From contig JAODUP010000308.1 of NCBI GenBank assembly GCA_025642065.1, positions 450,001-514,000 on the forward strand: a stretch of DNA of 64,000 nt, given 5' to 3'. A program made the translations under genes and the position numbers. This DNA is from Paralvinella palmiformis (Eukaryota; Annelida; Polychaeta; Terebellida; Alvinellidae). The first letter of the stretch is position 1; every line of letters starts with the position of its first letter. The notes under the pieces were generated by a model, which did no database searches, had not been told where the DNA came from, and saw nothing but the letters and a program-made list of their open reading frames with translations. Shown piece by piece: positions 53,556-64,000 of the stretch.

Positions 53556-53805
53556 GTGATTGATGATAAAAACTAGCTTAATTGGGTTATTTGTATGAGA
53601 AAGCACGATTAATGATAAAAATTAGCTTAATTGGGTTATTTGTATGAGACAGCACGATTAATGATAAAAATTAGCTTAATTGGGTTATTTGTATGAGACA
53701 GCACGATTAATGATAAAAACTAGCTAAATTGGGTTATTTGTATGAGACAGCACGATTAATGATAACAACTAGCTTAATTGGGTTATTTGTATGAGACAGC
53801 ACGTT
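53556..53805 (+). repeat. 49-bp minisatellite, about 5 copies
   Basis: CACGATTAATGATAAAAA recurs at exact 49-bp spacing (53604, 53653, 53702, 53751), with a TTAATTGGGTTATTTGTATG core. Block A has one copy of the core at about 33809, so amplification followed duplication. Confidence 0.93.
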
Positions 53806-54010
53806 TTGTTTCGTGTTTTTTTATATCCATTCCTTTATGAACATCAGTACTTTGACATTAAGTACATTTATGAAACTCATCTAATATTAAATATACGAAC
53901 CTGATCTGGAACAAATTCTTAAATTCCATCTAGAATTTTCTGGAACGTAAATATATAACATATTAGGTATGTAAGACGTTTATTTAGAACTTCATATCAT
54001 TTCTACATGT

Positions 54011-54182
54011 AGGTTGGATTATGGGATGGTCTTGTTATTTAATATATTCCTCTAATTTGCATTATGGGTTGGAATTGTTATCTAATATATGCGTCTAGGC
54101 TGAATTATGAGATTGATTAGTTATCAAATACACCCCTCTAGTTTGAATTATGAAATTGACTTATTATCTAATATCTTCCTCG
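54011..54182 (+). repeat. 43-bp minisatellite, 4 diverged copies
   Basis: Units share a GNATTATGNGATTG-type core and TTATCTAATATNTNCCTCT. Block A has about 1.5 copies and block B one, so it amplified in C. Confidence 0.8.
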
Positions 54183-54203
54183 AGGTTGGAATTTGGATAA
54201 CGT

Positions 54204-54383
54204 AGATGATTGATGTTTTACGGTCACCTTTGTGCACATGGTAGGCTAAATTGGCCGAACGACCTCCAAAGGTAATGAAGCGAAGTTAAAGATGAAACAC
54301 CCTTCATATATGCCCAAGCCGAGGTTCGAACTCGGGTGTTAACGATCTGTGGTCCAACACGCTACCGCTAGACAACGGTGACA
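54204..54383 (-). mobile_element. SINE family 1, minus strand, nearly complete
   Basis: In reverse it has GTTGTCTAGCGGTAGCG (A box) and GAGTTCGAACC (B box), then the body and the ATCATC tail at 54204. It lies at the A/C break point near 54.19 kb. Confidence 0.88.
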
Positions 54384-54837
54384 AGTAACGACATCAACAA
54401 AGATAATACTTTAAACTACACAAACTCCAGTTATATTAAAGTTCATTAGATAAAATCGATAACTGTACCAGGCTTGCTTTAAATTAGCAAGTTTATAACA
54501 CTTAGAAGTGATGTCACTTCAGCCCCTTCCACTTAAACCATTAGACAGATCGTGTACATAAGATGAGAATCATGTCTAGTTCATTATTGTAGCAACACAG
54601 GATATCAACTACATTTTGCAAACCCGTAAATATTATTTCCACGCAGAACGACCATCATTTAAAATATGTTCCAAGCTAATTTTAAAGAAAATAGCAAATT
54701 ATAGCTATGTGATACCGTGATATATAAGAACGAGGTAATATAACCGACATTATATTACTCTAATTTACATATTTGAAACTCTAGATTAAGACGATACCAG
54801 GTATCAGTTGGTCGACTCCTCTAAAATTATACAGTAT

Positions 54838-54840
<3 letters not shown>

Positions 54841-54873
<33 letters not shown>

Positions 54874-54880
54874 AGAGAGA
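54841..54880. repeat. (GA)n microsatellite
   Basis: GA units with a GGGGG interruption; paralogous to the CT tract at 40219. Confidence 0.92.
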
Positions 54881-56754
54881 TGTATATGAACTTTATATCA
54901 ATATTAATTGAGTGACGTTAATTAAAATTTGTATTATTGATAGTAATTAATTTTGAGGATTACATAGATGAACATGAACAAGATATGCAACATAGAGTGG
55001 AGATTTATAACTTAATGCCTTTTAAGAAAACATGATACAGGAAACCTATCTTGATGAGAGCCTTATTGTAAGGTCATCTCGTCTCATCGATGGTGTGCTC
55101 ATAATTCAGTTATCATGTTAACAACAAAGTATCGTTCTAACCCGGTAGGATCGTTTCTCATTCTGACTTCCCGCTCCATCATTTACAAACGCGCAATGTC
55201 AAAGCAATCAGACGTGGAGTTAAAGTTTCATCAACTAACTTGTATACTCCACCGCGAACTGATTCTGAACATCAATAGATCTAGACAGGCTAAGGTTTCA
55301 ATATCCACATAATCAGAGATTTTTCTTTACCACTTTTGGATTTACACTTTTGGATCGTAGACAACAAACAGTTAATGAAGAATAAAAAGGTATTGTTTGC
55401 TAAAAAATATACATATGAAAAATGGATGAAACCTTGTCATATCTATGTTAGTCGCGTAGAATAATATAGTAATACGCATTTATTCATTACTAATATTTAT
55501 AGAGAATATGAAAATGAATTAATTACACATAAATTAATTAACTTATGAGAGACATGCCATTTATTCCATAATATATTCTTGAACGAAGGGATACTATTTT
55601 GTAATTTGTTAATTTTGTAATTCTGAGGTTAAGTATCCAGGAGAGAGTTATTGTAAACATGGATAAATATCTCAGCAAACACCGAAACCAGTGTCTAAAC
55701 TCGGCGACAGAAGGTGGAAAACCAACATGTTTATTTTCTCTGTAATTATACTGTTTGTAATTGACAAGTTTAAGCAAAGATTGGATATATTTCGGAAATA
55801 TTTGTAAAATCTACAAATCATTTAACTGATATTCATAAAGGTAGTAATTAAAGCAAGGAATATTAAATTTTGAATGAAAGCAGCATTTGTTTAGAATTTG
55901 CTTAATAATCCTTTACTTGAGATTGAACGGCAGAATAACATCAAATGCTCTATTTACTATTAAATCTATAATTGTTACTAAACAGATGGCGTATTTATTC
56001 ATAGAAAAAGTGGAATGGTAACTTGATTATCACGATCATCTCACCATCAGCTAAAGGATAAAATATATTGTATGGAATAACTTCTGTTTGTAGATTGTTA
56101 TCCCTTCTGTGATTATTTCTTAATACTAAAACTGAGCGAGATTTCTATTACGATCTTGGCTGTTATTGTGAAAAAAACTAAATAACGACAAATGCGGCGT
56201 CTGGACAGCTGAGTATTGTTAGAAAGTGATAGTGTTTATGGCTCAGTTACAACGAAGCAACAATGCGATGCCTTTATATATTTTATTCCCTTCGTGAGTT
56301 CTGAAGATTAACATATATTAGACCTCTATGTTATGACCCAAATTCATCAAAACTCGAAACGAGTCTGCCATTGCAACTTGTCAACCCATTATCGGCTTTA
56401 ATTATTTACACAATGTTTTCACCGTGTGTAAAAACCCTGGAGTGGCCACTACAGATAGTATAATGGTATGCATGAATCAAATAGCAATATATCCTAACGA
56501 TAAAACGTTATGCCTTGTACATCGTTTGACATATTCAAACTTTTGCAAATCGCGTTATCGGATAAACAACACATTTGGTTATTGAAACAAGGCTGAATTG
56601 GCGTCGGCGTGTTATACTATATTATCGACAACCAGTTGCTGAGGAGGTCATCTAATGCTTTCTGCACTGTTGACCCTATGCCTACGTGGCTTGTGAAAGA
56701 CTCTCTGCCCGGATGTTGTAATAAGCCCAATTACAAAAGTAGTTGATAAATAAT

Positions 56755-57431
56755 TATCTCTAGGAGTCTTCCCGAGGACCATGAAAGCTGCACCAGTAAA
56801 ATCACTAAAATAAACTCAATTTGGACTGTAATAGTATAAACAGTTACAGACCAGTTTCGAATCTAACATTTATATCTAAAGTTATAGAAAGATGATTCAA
56901 ATTTCCGCCTAAAACAACATCCATCAAGTAATGACCTAAATCGATCGCGATAATGTGCAACACAAATTGTCAGAGTACTGAAACAGCCATAGTCCGGGTG
57001 AAAATGATATTCTGATGTCAATTAATCAAGGTATGGGAATATTACCTGCTCTTCTGAACTTATCTGTTCCATTTCATAGAGTTGGTCATAGTGTAATGTT
57101 TTTCTATGTTGAAAGACACCCATATGATGCAATGCTCCAAGAGGGGTGTCTATTGCTGGTATTTTATCGGATGTTCAATTATTGTTATCTGATGTACCTC
57201 TGGTTTCTGTTCACGTTCCTTTGGTGGTTTACACAGTGTATACATATTCCCTTGGGTTCACTGTGCAGCGATATGACTGTAATATATATGAACATGTCAC
57301 ATATAAATAAAGATTAGCATTCGATTCCCTTATTATTTTGGTTATCACTGTAAATCACCATTGACTAGCTCTTGCTAGCAGGGGGACTTTATTAAATATA
57401 ATAATAATAATTATTATTATTATTATTATTA
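56755..57431 (+). pseudogene. CR1/L2-clade LINE reverse transcriptase and 3' tail
   Basis: The frame-shifted reading gives GVFPRTMKAAPVKSL, NSYRPVSNLTFISKVIER, STETAIVRVK and ALLNLSVPFHRVGHSVM (decayed LDLSAAFDTVDHSVM), followed by decayed downstream blocks. The element's 3' end (CTAGCTCTTGCTAGCAGG, then TTTATTAAATA and ATA repeats) closes it at 57431. The catalytic YADD box is not readable. Confidence 0.82.
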
Positions 57432-58645
57432 TAGGTATTATTAACACTGATTGAAATAGCGTTCTAAATAAACATGGGAGTATGTTAGAAAAGAAAATTA
57501 GCGTTTTGGTGAAGGTAATGCTAAAAGTGTCACCAGGAGTTGTACTACAACAAGTCACCTGATAAAGATATTTGCCTGTTGTTATCCGGAGAAGTCTGTC
57601 AACTCTCACCTGAAAATAATAATTGTCTAAGAATTAGAATTCGCAAGTTATTGAATATTTTTCAAAATTAGATGGATGCTTCACGCATGATGATAATATT
57701 AAAATATAACACAAACAATATTTTGGGTTAAACAACGAGATATATCACGTTCTGTTTAATGACTCATTGCATCATAAATGTGTGAGATGACGCGATATTC
57801 TTTAAAACCTTTGTCTACAATAATAAATCTGAAGCTAGATCAATATTATTATAGGGTTCTGTAGATGATTGATGTGATACTTTATAGAAATCTAGCTCCC
57901 TTGTTATGTATTTAAATATGTATTAATGGTTTTATTATATTCATCGATTTTATAATATTTCGCTCTTAAAAATTGTTTTTATTATCATAAGATATTGTAC
58001 AATTTTGTGTAGAATAGCCCGCGACGGTAAACTACAACACTGACATTTATAATCTGATACCATGATAAACTGCCTCGGTAGCATACCGTTCCTTGCTGCA
58101 ATTCAGAAGTACGTGATCATCAATATTTCAGTTCTAATCAGCTATCTTTAATCCGAGAGTTTCGCATTTTCTACAGCAACATTAGCATTCAGCGATCAAT
58201 ATAAATCTCGATAGGTCAGACACTACTTCTAACATCCAAATATTTACCTGATCTGTTCGTTATAAATTTGTTTGAAGTAATAGTTCATAGCCATAAGAAC
58301 ATGAGTTATCCAGGATTATGTGCAGTAATAATTGTTTGATGACTCAGCATCTGTCGTAATTGCTGAAGTTCCTAATCCATCCATTAAAGTGTGTCATTTA
58401 ATTAGATTAAAGTTACAATAGAGTGATATATCTCGAATTTCATCCCATAAGTATTTGAATAAGATGGATTTATTTGTGATTGATGAGAATTTGATCCTCC
58501 ACCGTTTTAGGATAAAGCGAACCTTTTTCGGTTAGAGCTTGTGTTATATCCATAATCGCAATCTAATGATTGATATACGCTGATATTAATCCGTAACGGA
58601 TTATTGTGTTTTCGTAAACGTATCAAGTGAAAGTCAAATACAAAC

Positions 58646-58879
58646 TAATACTTTGTGTGCCCGGTTTGGATCTACTAATAACATTCCAGATATGTGAGGA
58701 CTTTTGAAATGATTCTTTCCAATCCCACATTAAGGGATGAAGAAATAAGTTAATTCCATATGTAATACTTTGTGTACCCGGTTTGGATCTACTAATAACA
58801 TTCCAGATATGTGAGGACTTTTGAAATGATTCTTTCCAATCCCACATTAAGGGATGAAGAAATAAGTTAATTCCATATG
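58646..58879 (+). repeat. 117-bp tandem duplication
   Basis: Two adjacent 117-bp copies (58646-58762, 58763-58879) differ at a single noticed base (TGTGTGCCC against TGTGTACCC). Because 117 is a multiple of three, a minus-strand open frame is repeated too; this is a by-product. Confidence 0.93.
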
Positions 58880-59611
58880 TAAATTCAATAAGTACATAAC
58901 ATGTAGTATGCGAGCGCATTTATTTCAAGGCTTCATTTAGTCATTTCTGTGGAATGCGTCATACTCTAGATTAATGTTTAGGATATTATTTATCATTTAT
59001 GTTGACCTTGGGGAGGGAGGAGAAAGGAGGAGGGAGGAACAGTACTAATGTTCCCAAACCGATCCTTTTCAAATCCCTTATTATGCTGCCAATTCCCCTG
59101 ATTTGCTTCTCCGCTGATGAACTTAGGATGACGATTGTTAAGTGAAAGGTTGCACGAGTACATTAAAATTTGAAGAAGTCAAGAAATATTTTGTAATGAT
59201 CTTAAACACCCACGCCCAGTCTAAATAAAATGATCATTTGTTCTATGTAATGCAATGACGTATATGATATTTTATTTTTAAGAATCCAAATAATCAGATC
59301 CAAGAAATAAACGGGCTTTTCTTTCCTTGTCTATCAGTGTTTATTGATCTAACATTTTGATTTACAAGCCCGGAATGATATGATTTGTTTACGTGTTTAT
59401 GCTAATTATAAAACGGGGGGTTTCAAAAAATGTTATCTTCATCAACCGGATCAATATTTAGGGCAACTAATTAAGTGTCAGGAATAATACGAACAAGGAG
59501 CTCGTAAAACAATAAATATAAGGAGACTGGCCTTTGGAAGTGAAATGATCATCTACATTCATGTAGGTTCTTTAACATATAAATGGTGCGGGTGTTGTAG
59601 CTAATCAACAT

Positions 59612-60010
59612 TAATAAATAATAATAATAATAATAATATGTGATATTTATATAGCGCCCTATTAGCTAGAAGCTGCTGTAAGGCGCATTACAATATTATT
59701 TACAATATTATTATCCCTTACTCAGAACACACATCTCAACTCCGAAGGTGCAAAGCATCACTCAAACAAATCGTAGATCACTTACCACCCGTGTTCGAAT
59801 CTCGGCGTGCGCATATCTGAAATTTGTTTCATCTTTGACTTCGCTTCATCACCTTTGGAGGTCGCTCGATCCATTTAGCCTACCACGTGCACAAAAGTGG
59901 CCGTAAAACACCAATCATCATCATCATCATCATCATAACCAGCGCGTCCTGTCAGGTACTCATTTTTCATGGATGAGTGAACTAGTCGCTACGTGACAGC
60001 ATTGCAGCTA
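59612..60010 (-). mobile_element. SINE family 2, minus strand, split by SINE family 1
   Basis: (AAT)n, TGTGATATTTATATAGCGCC, CATCTCAACTCCGAAGG and the TGGATGAGTGAACTAGTCGC region match the copy at 28262. A family 1 SINE interrupts it. The tRNA-like head is lost beyond 60010. Confidence 0.8.
59768..59938 (+). mobile_element. SINE family 1 nested in SINE family 2
   Basis: Begins within the tRNA-like head (TAGATCACTTACCACCCG), keeps the B box GTTCGAATC, and ends in (ATC)n. Its 5' truncation includes the A box. Confidence 0.82.
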
Positions 60011-61067
60011 ACATATAGACACAGAAACTACTCAGTTATTTCGATGGTTGGACGTGAATTTGATGTGAAGCTGATGGGGGAAGTCCTGAAATTTATCAAA
60101 CAGATGTTCGGAATATGATAATAGTGTAATCTTGATGTTTACATCTTTCGTATTTCCATCATATGACATTTTAAGTGATGGCATATGCATAGTGATAAAC
60201 GATTGCAGACATATTTGATACAGTAATTCTGCAATATCATGCTAAATTCGAAACAAGGCCATCTTTGCATTGGTAAATATAGTTCAGTGCATGCGTTCAA
60301 AAATATGTTGGTATTGTATCAAAGTTGTAGCATTTATTTGGGCCTCGCTGATAATCTCTTCTTTTGTGGGAAGTTCAAATTTCTTGAGATGAAACATGAT
60401 GTATGCATCCGTTATGATATCGTTTAATCGCTGTTATTTCCAGAATTGATGTTTACCAGAATGGAGGCAATTATATTTGCAAAGAGTACCTGAATCAGAC
60501 ACTGAAGAAGACCTGATCAGAAATCGCGTATTATAACTTCATCTCTTGCGGTTTCTTCCTATCAGCGGATCCTATCATGTGTTGGTATAGTCTGTGTGTA
60601 AATAAACAGTGTGCTAACTTATCGGGTGTCTACTATCGCCAAAGCGAAAGTTAGGCCGTATTTTACAAGAATCTCATAAATAAGTGATAATCAGCGATTT
60701 AGGTATGATGATCATTCGTTGAAGAATTTTGTGTGAGCTAGACCATTTCATTCGGTTGAGAAAGGTCTGAATATGATGAGTAATCTATAATACTCCAGGA
60801 CGGATGGAACAATATGTACACATAAAATGCATAATCAATTGGTCGATCTGTTTTTGTTTAGATTGAATGGTAATTCAAGCTAAGCTTCAGTATATCAACA
60901 CCCTGTGAGATGATGGGATATACAAGAGACGTTGCCTTATTATCTGCTGAGCAACCGAAGAACTGATTTCATTAACGTGATGATCTTATTAGCTCACTGT
61001 ATATTTCCTAATATTATTTGTGCCATATCTGACATCAGCTAGAACAATTAGTATATTCTGCATGTAA

Positions 61068-61128
61068 AGAGAGAGAGGGAGAGAGAGAGAGAGAGGGAGG
61101 GAAGGAGGGAGGGAGGGAGAGAGAGAAG
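61068..61128. repeat. (GA)n/(GGGA)n microsatellite
   Basis: GA units mixed with GGGA and GGAA units. Confidence 0.9.
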
Positions 61129-63114
61129 TAGACAGTTAGACAGAGGGGGAATAGAGAAATAGAGAAGAGAGGGAATATTATGAAAGGGGGAGGTATTACT
61201 GGAAAAGAAAGTCACACTCAAATCTAATTGCCTCTGGTTCCAGAAGTTGCATAGCTCCGATTCAGTTGGAAATGATCCTGTATTTGTATCAAATTAAAAT
61301 CATTTGTTATTTTACGTGATTGTCAAGATGATATATTTAATATATTGGATGTGCTATATGCTATACACCTGTGTGAATTCTCAAACAGCACAATACAATA
61401 TGAATGAAAATGTATCCCTAAGATGTCTAGAACAATTAATATCAACATATATATATATGAAAGAATTACGATAGCTGCAATAAGGACTCTTCAAAGAAAC
61501 CTAGTCACCTAATTAAGACAAGGTTCAATGTATCAGTATGTCACCTGATAGATATTATTCTCTCACAAAAGAAGTGAGACCGTGATATTGATGATACAAT
61601 GTGATGGAACATGAAGACCTTTGCCATTCTTTGTACTTCCTATCTAACATCTTTCAAACAAATGATCCCTTCCAGGAATTATAGACATTATCATGGGAAT
61701 TATAATGACGCCATTTTGGTGTCATGCTGTTATCGTAAAGGTTACCAGGAAGTAAACCGGCGACATCAGCCATATCGTGTCTCCACAGGATCAATTTGAG
61801 ATGACGTGATTCTTGATGTTACCAAGATCTTGCTGTTTTCATACGAAAAAACCTGACACTGGGATGGCATCTAATTCATAGATTCTTACGAATACAATTT
61901 CTTTGCATTTTTATTGTTTTAGTTATGTTCAGGGAACCAAAAGGGTATGTGCTTTTCGCCACAATAAAAATTAAGTTGGAAGAGCTAGCTGTTTAATTAA
62001 GGCCTTAGCATATTGGAAATTCCTATAAGAAATCGTAGGTATTGTAACTGAAAAAAATTTTTCCATTGGAAGTATATTGGTTCTGAATCCCCAAAATAAT
62101 AATAGGGTTTATCAACTCGAACTCTTTCCATTTTATATTTTATGCAACGATGATCAGTTGTCAATATATGACAAGGTGTAAGAGAAGGAGATAAATAAAG
62201 ATACATTCAGTGCAAAAGCTCCTTCAGTAATAAAACACTTCACATTTTTGATCCCATTTTAGCTCAGACCTAGCGAAGAACACACAAGAAGGTATTTGTG
62301 TTATGTGCTAATTCTATACACAAAACGCCTTTGACTAAGAGGATTCTATTGCTACAACCTCCGCCGCCCCCCCTCACAAAAAAACTTCGCAGTAACCATG
62401 ACAATATATTAACGTTTAACTTTGTCGACATAATATTGCTGATGTATTGTGGAAATACAGAACTGAAGGAGAGAAACATTTGTTGATTAATGTCCTTGAG
62501 AAATTAGGTCGATAGTTTTATTTTGCCTCATGATGTATTTATTTGTCCCGGTTATAGTCACATTTAAAAGGGAAGCGGCTCGATGCAGTTTAACAAAGTT
62601 AGGCATTAATATTATAACGCGAACATCGAGTTTTCAGAAAAAGCGAAATAAACTGATTATTGTAAATGATAATTTAGCCATTTCACTCCATCTTACGTGG
62701 TAGAATAGCTAGTTGATTCGAAGTAGCTAAGTCTGATAAATTTGTTGTCTAGTTATACAGGAACCGAATAATTAATGTTTCGAGTTATAATAGTGTGGTA
62801 TATTAGAGACATATTTAGCTTAGATTTGCATGAGGCTAAAAAAACGAATTCCTTGGTTGAAACCTTCGATTCAATGCTATCTCAATGTCATGGGAAAGGA
62901 TGTAAACTCGTTGATAATAACACAACTGAATAGCTCCAGTTGCCTTTTGTAAAACAATAATCTGTAAACGTAATAACTCAATAACTAAATGGATTTACAT
63001 CTCGAAGACGCCACAAAGAAGAAATTGTTTTAATGGTTCCCATTCATTGGCTCCTTGCGTAAATATGTTATCGTCATCTCATTATCAGGCATAACGTTGT
63101 TGTTGTTCTTTCTG

Positions 63115-63148
63115 CTCTTATTATTATTGTTATTATTATTGTTGTTGC

Positions 63149-63185
<37 letters not shown>

Positions 63186-63205
63186 ATGTTGTTGTTGTTG
63201 TTGTT
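63115..63205. repeat. (TTA)n/(TTG)n microsatellite
   Basis: TTA and TTG units around an ATAATG break. Confidence 0.92.
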
Positions 63206-64000
63206 TTATTATTTTTATTAGCGTATACATGAACTGAAAATATCAATCATATACTGTTCACGTGGATTATGTAAGTAATTTAAAAATTGGAAATAAATGT
63301 TTTAATTTATTAATGACGTTTTGAACTTTAACTTTGAAATATTCAGGATCAATTTATTTCAATCACATAGATGCTCCCGATAACTGTTTTAACATAAAGG
63401 TATTACTATAATTACCATAATCATATGAGGAAGAATGTGTTGACATGTTAATAATATAGTTATCGATGGAAAATTGGGGTTAGAAGATATGTGAGTGAGT
63501 TGTTTGGTTCTTCTTTCATCACTAATTGTTTAATCATTACCTTTATTCTACTGTGTGACCTCGTCACATGTCACTGAAATATCAAAAAACGTGTCATCCG
63601 TGTTTGAGATTACCGGGATATCAATGTGAGTTAGACTGATATACTCCACCGATCCATGTCAAGTCATTCTCTGCTATTCTCTTTTCAGATGGATAGCTGA
63701 CCTTAAGAGGAAATAACGAACACAGCTTACTGCAAGAAGCACCATTTAATATACTCGTGACGTGAGCCCTTTGTTTCCGCGAAGGCACACATTCTATATT
63801 GCCCGACAGTTAAGTCCCAAATTGCGGAAATTAATGTTCTTATTTATGAAATAAAAGTGGTGTTATCCCTAATTAAGCAACACAGCCATTTTTTAGCAGC
63901 TCTGCGGCTAGTCTGTGATATTAATAATAAAATACAATAATTAAAATAGCAAAATATGGTATAGATTTCGTCTAATGGAAGCAGATATGACTCATCCCGT

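Larger units (their letters stand above)
50681..64000 (+). repeat. Duplicated block C, runs off the window
   Basis: Same orientation as A in 50.68-54.19 kb and 60.49-64.0 kb. The intervening 54.2-60.5 kb has no partner in A; much of 54.85-57.97 kb matches B in reverse. Beyond the listed repeats I see no gene. Open frames such as 51712-51963 (minus) and 57015-57317 (plus, part of a LINE) do not indicate host genes. Confidence 0.7.

Overview
This is AT-rich eukaryotic nuclear DNA. It looks like an intergenic or intronic stretch from a repeat-dense marine invertebrate, most likely a mollusc or other lophotrochozoan; the taxon is inferred from style only (abundant tRNA-derived SINEs, CR1/L2-type LINEs, Tigger-type transposons, long microsatellites). 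I recognise no intact host protein gene, no rRNA and no functional tRNA gene. All recognisable coding sequence belongs to decayed transposable elements.

Layout. 0-2.5 kb: a direct duplication carrying SINE heads, a hairpin cassette ('cassette A') fused to a (CA)n tract, and a weak TATA promoter candidate. 3.4-5.1 kb: a 5'-truncated Tigger/pogo transposase pseudogene. 5.9-7 kb: a CpG-containing promoter-like segment with ETS and E2F motifs. 7.3-8.6 kb: two SINEs and a minus-strand LINE 3' end. 9-14.2 kb: mostly unique DNA with microsatellites, a 50-bp minisatellite and more SINEs. 14.4-25.2 kb: a complex satellite locus built from two related monomers, 'a' (about 606 bp) and 'b' (about 1,090 bp, equal to 'a' plus an insert of about 500 bp), and three copies of a 1.7-kb composite unit 'B' that carries a hAT MITE. 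26.0-28.9 kb: a broken but nearly full-length CR1/L2-clade LINE with endonuclease, reverse transcriptase and C-terminus, and nested SINEs. 29.2-29.8 kb: a MITE with 29-bp perfect terminal inverted repeats. 31.2 kb: a hammerhead-ribozyme-like motif of the kind seen in Penelope-like elements. 31.7-64 kb: an old, diverged set of large duplications (A 31.7-38.6; B 39.6-47.2, mainly inverted; C 50.7-64.0), with a second satellite array (47.3-49.7 kb) spliced into B/C at a (CA)n tract.

The strongest leads are: (1) the a/b satellite with its cassette A hairpins that seed (CA)n tracts, which then act as rearrangement junctions; (2) block B, which reads as an inverted and circularly permuted copy of C; (3) a 71-bp non-coding island, 70/71 identical between A and C, within flanks that are much more diverged; and (4) the hammerhead-like motif. 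Coordinates of ancient repeats are approximate because they were read by eye.
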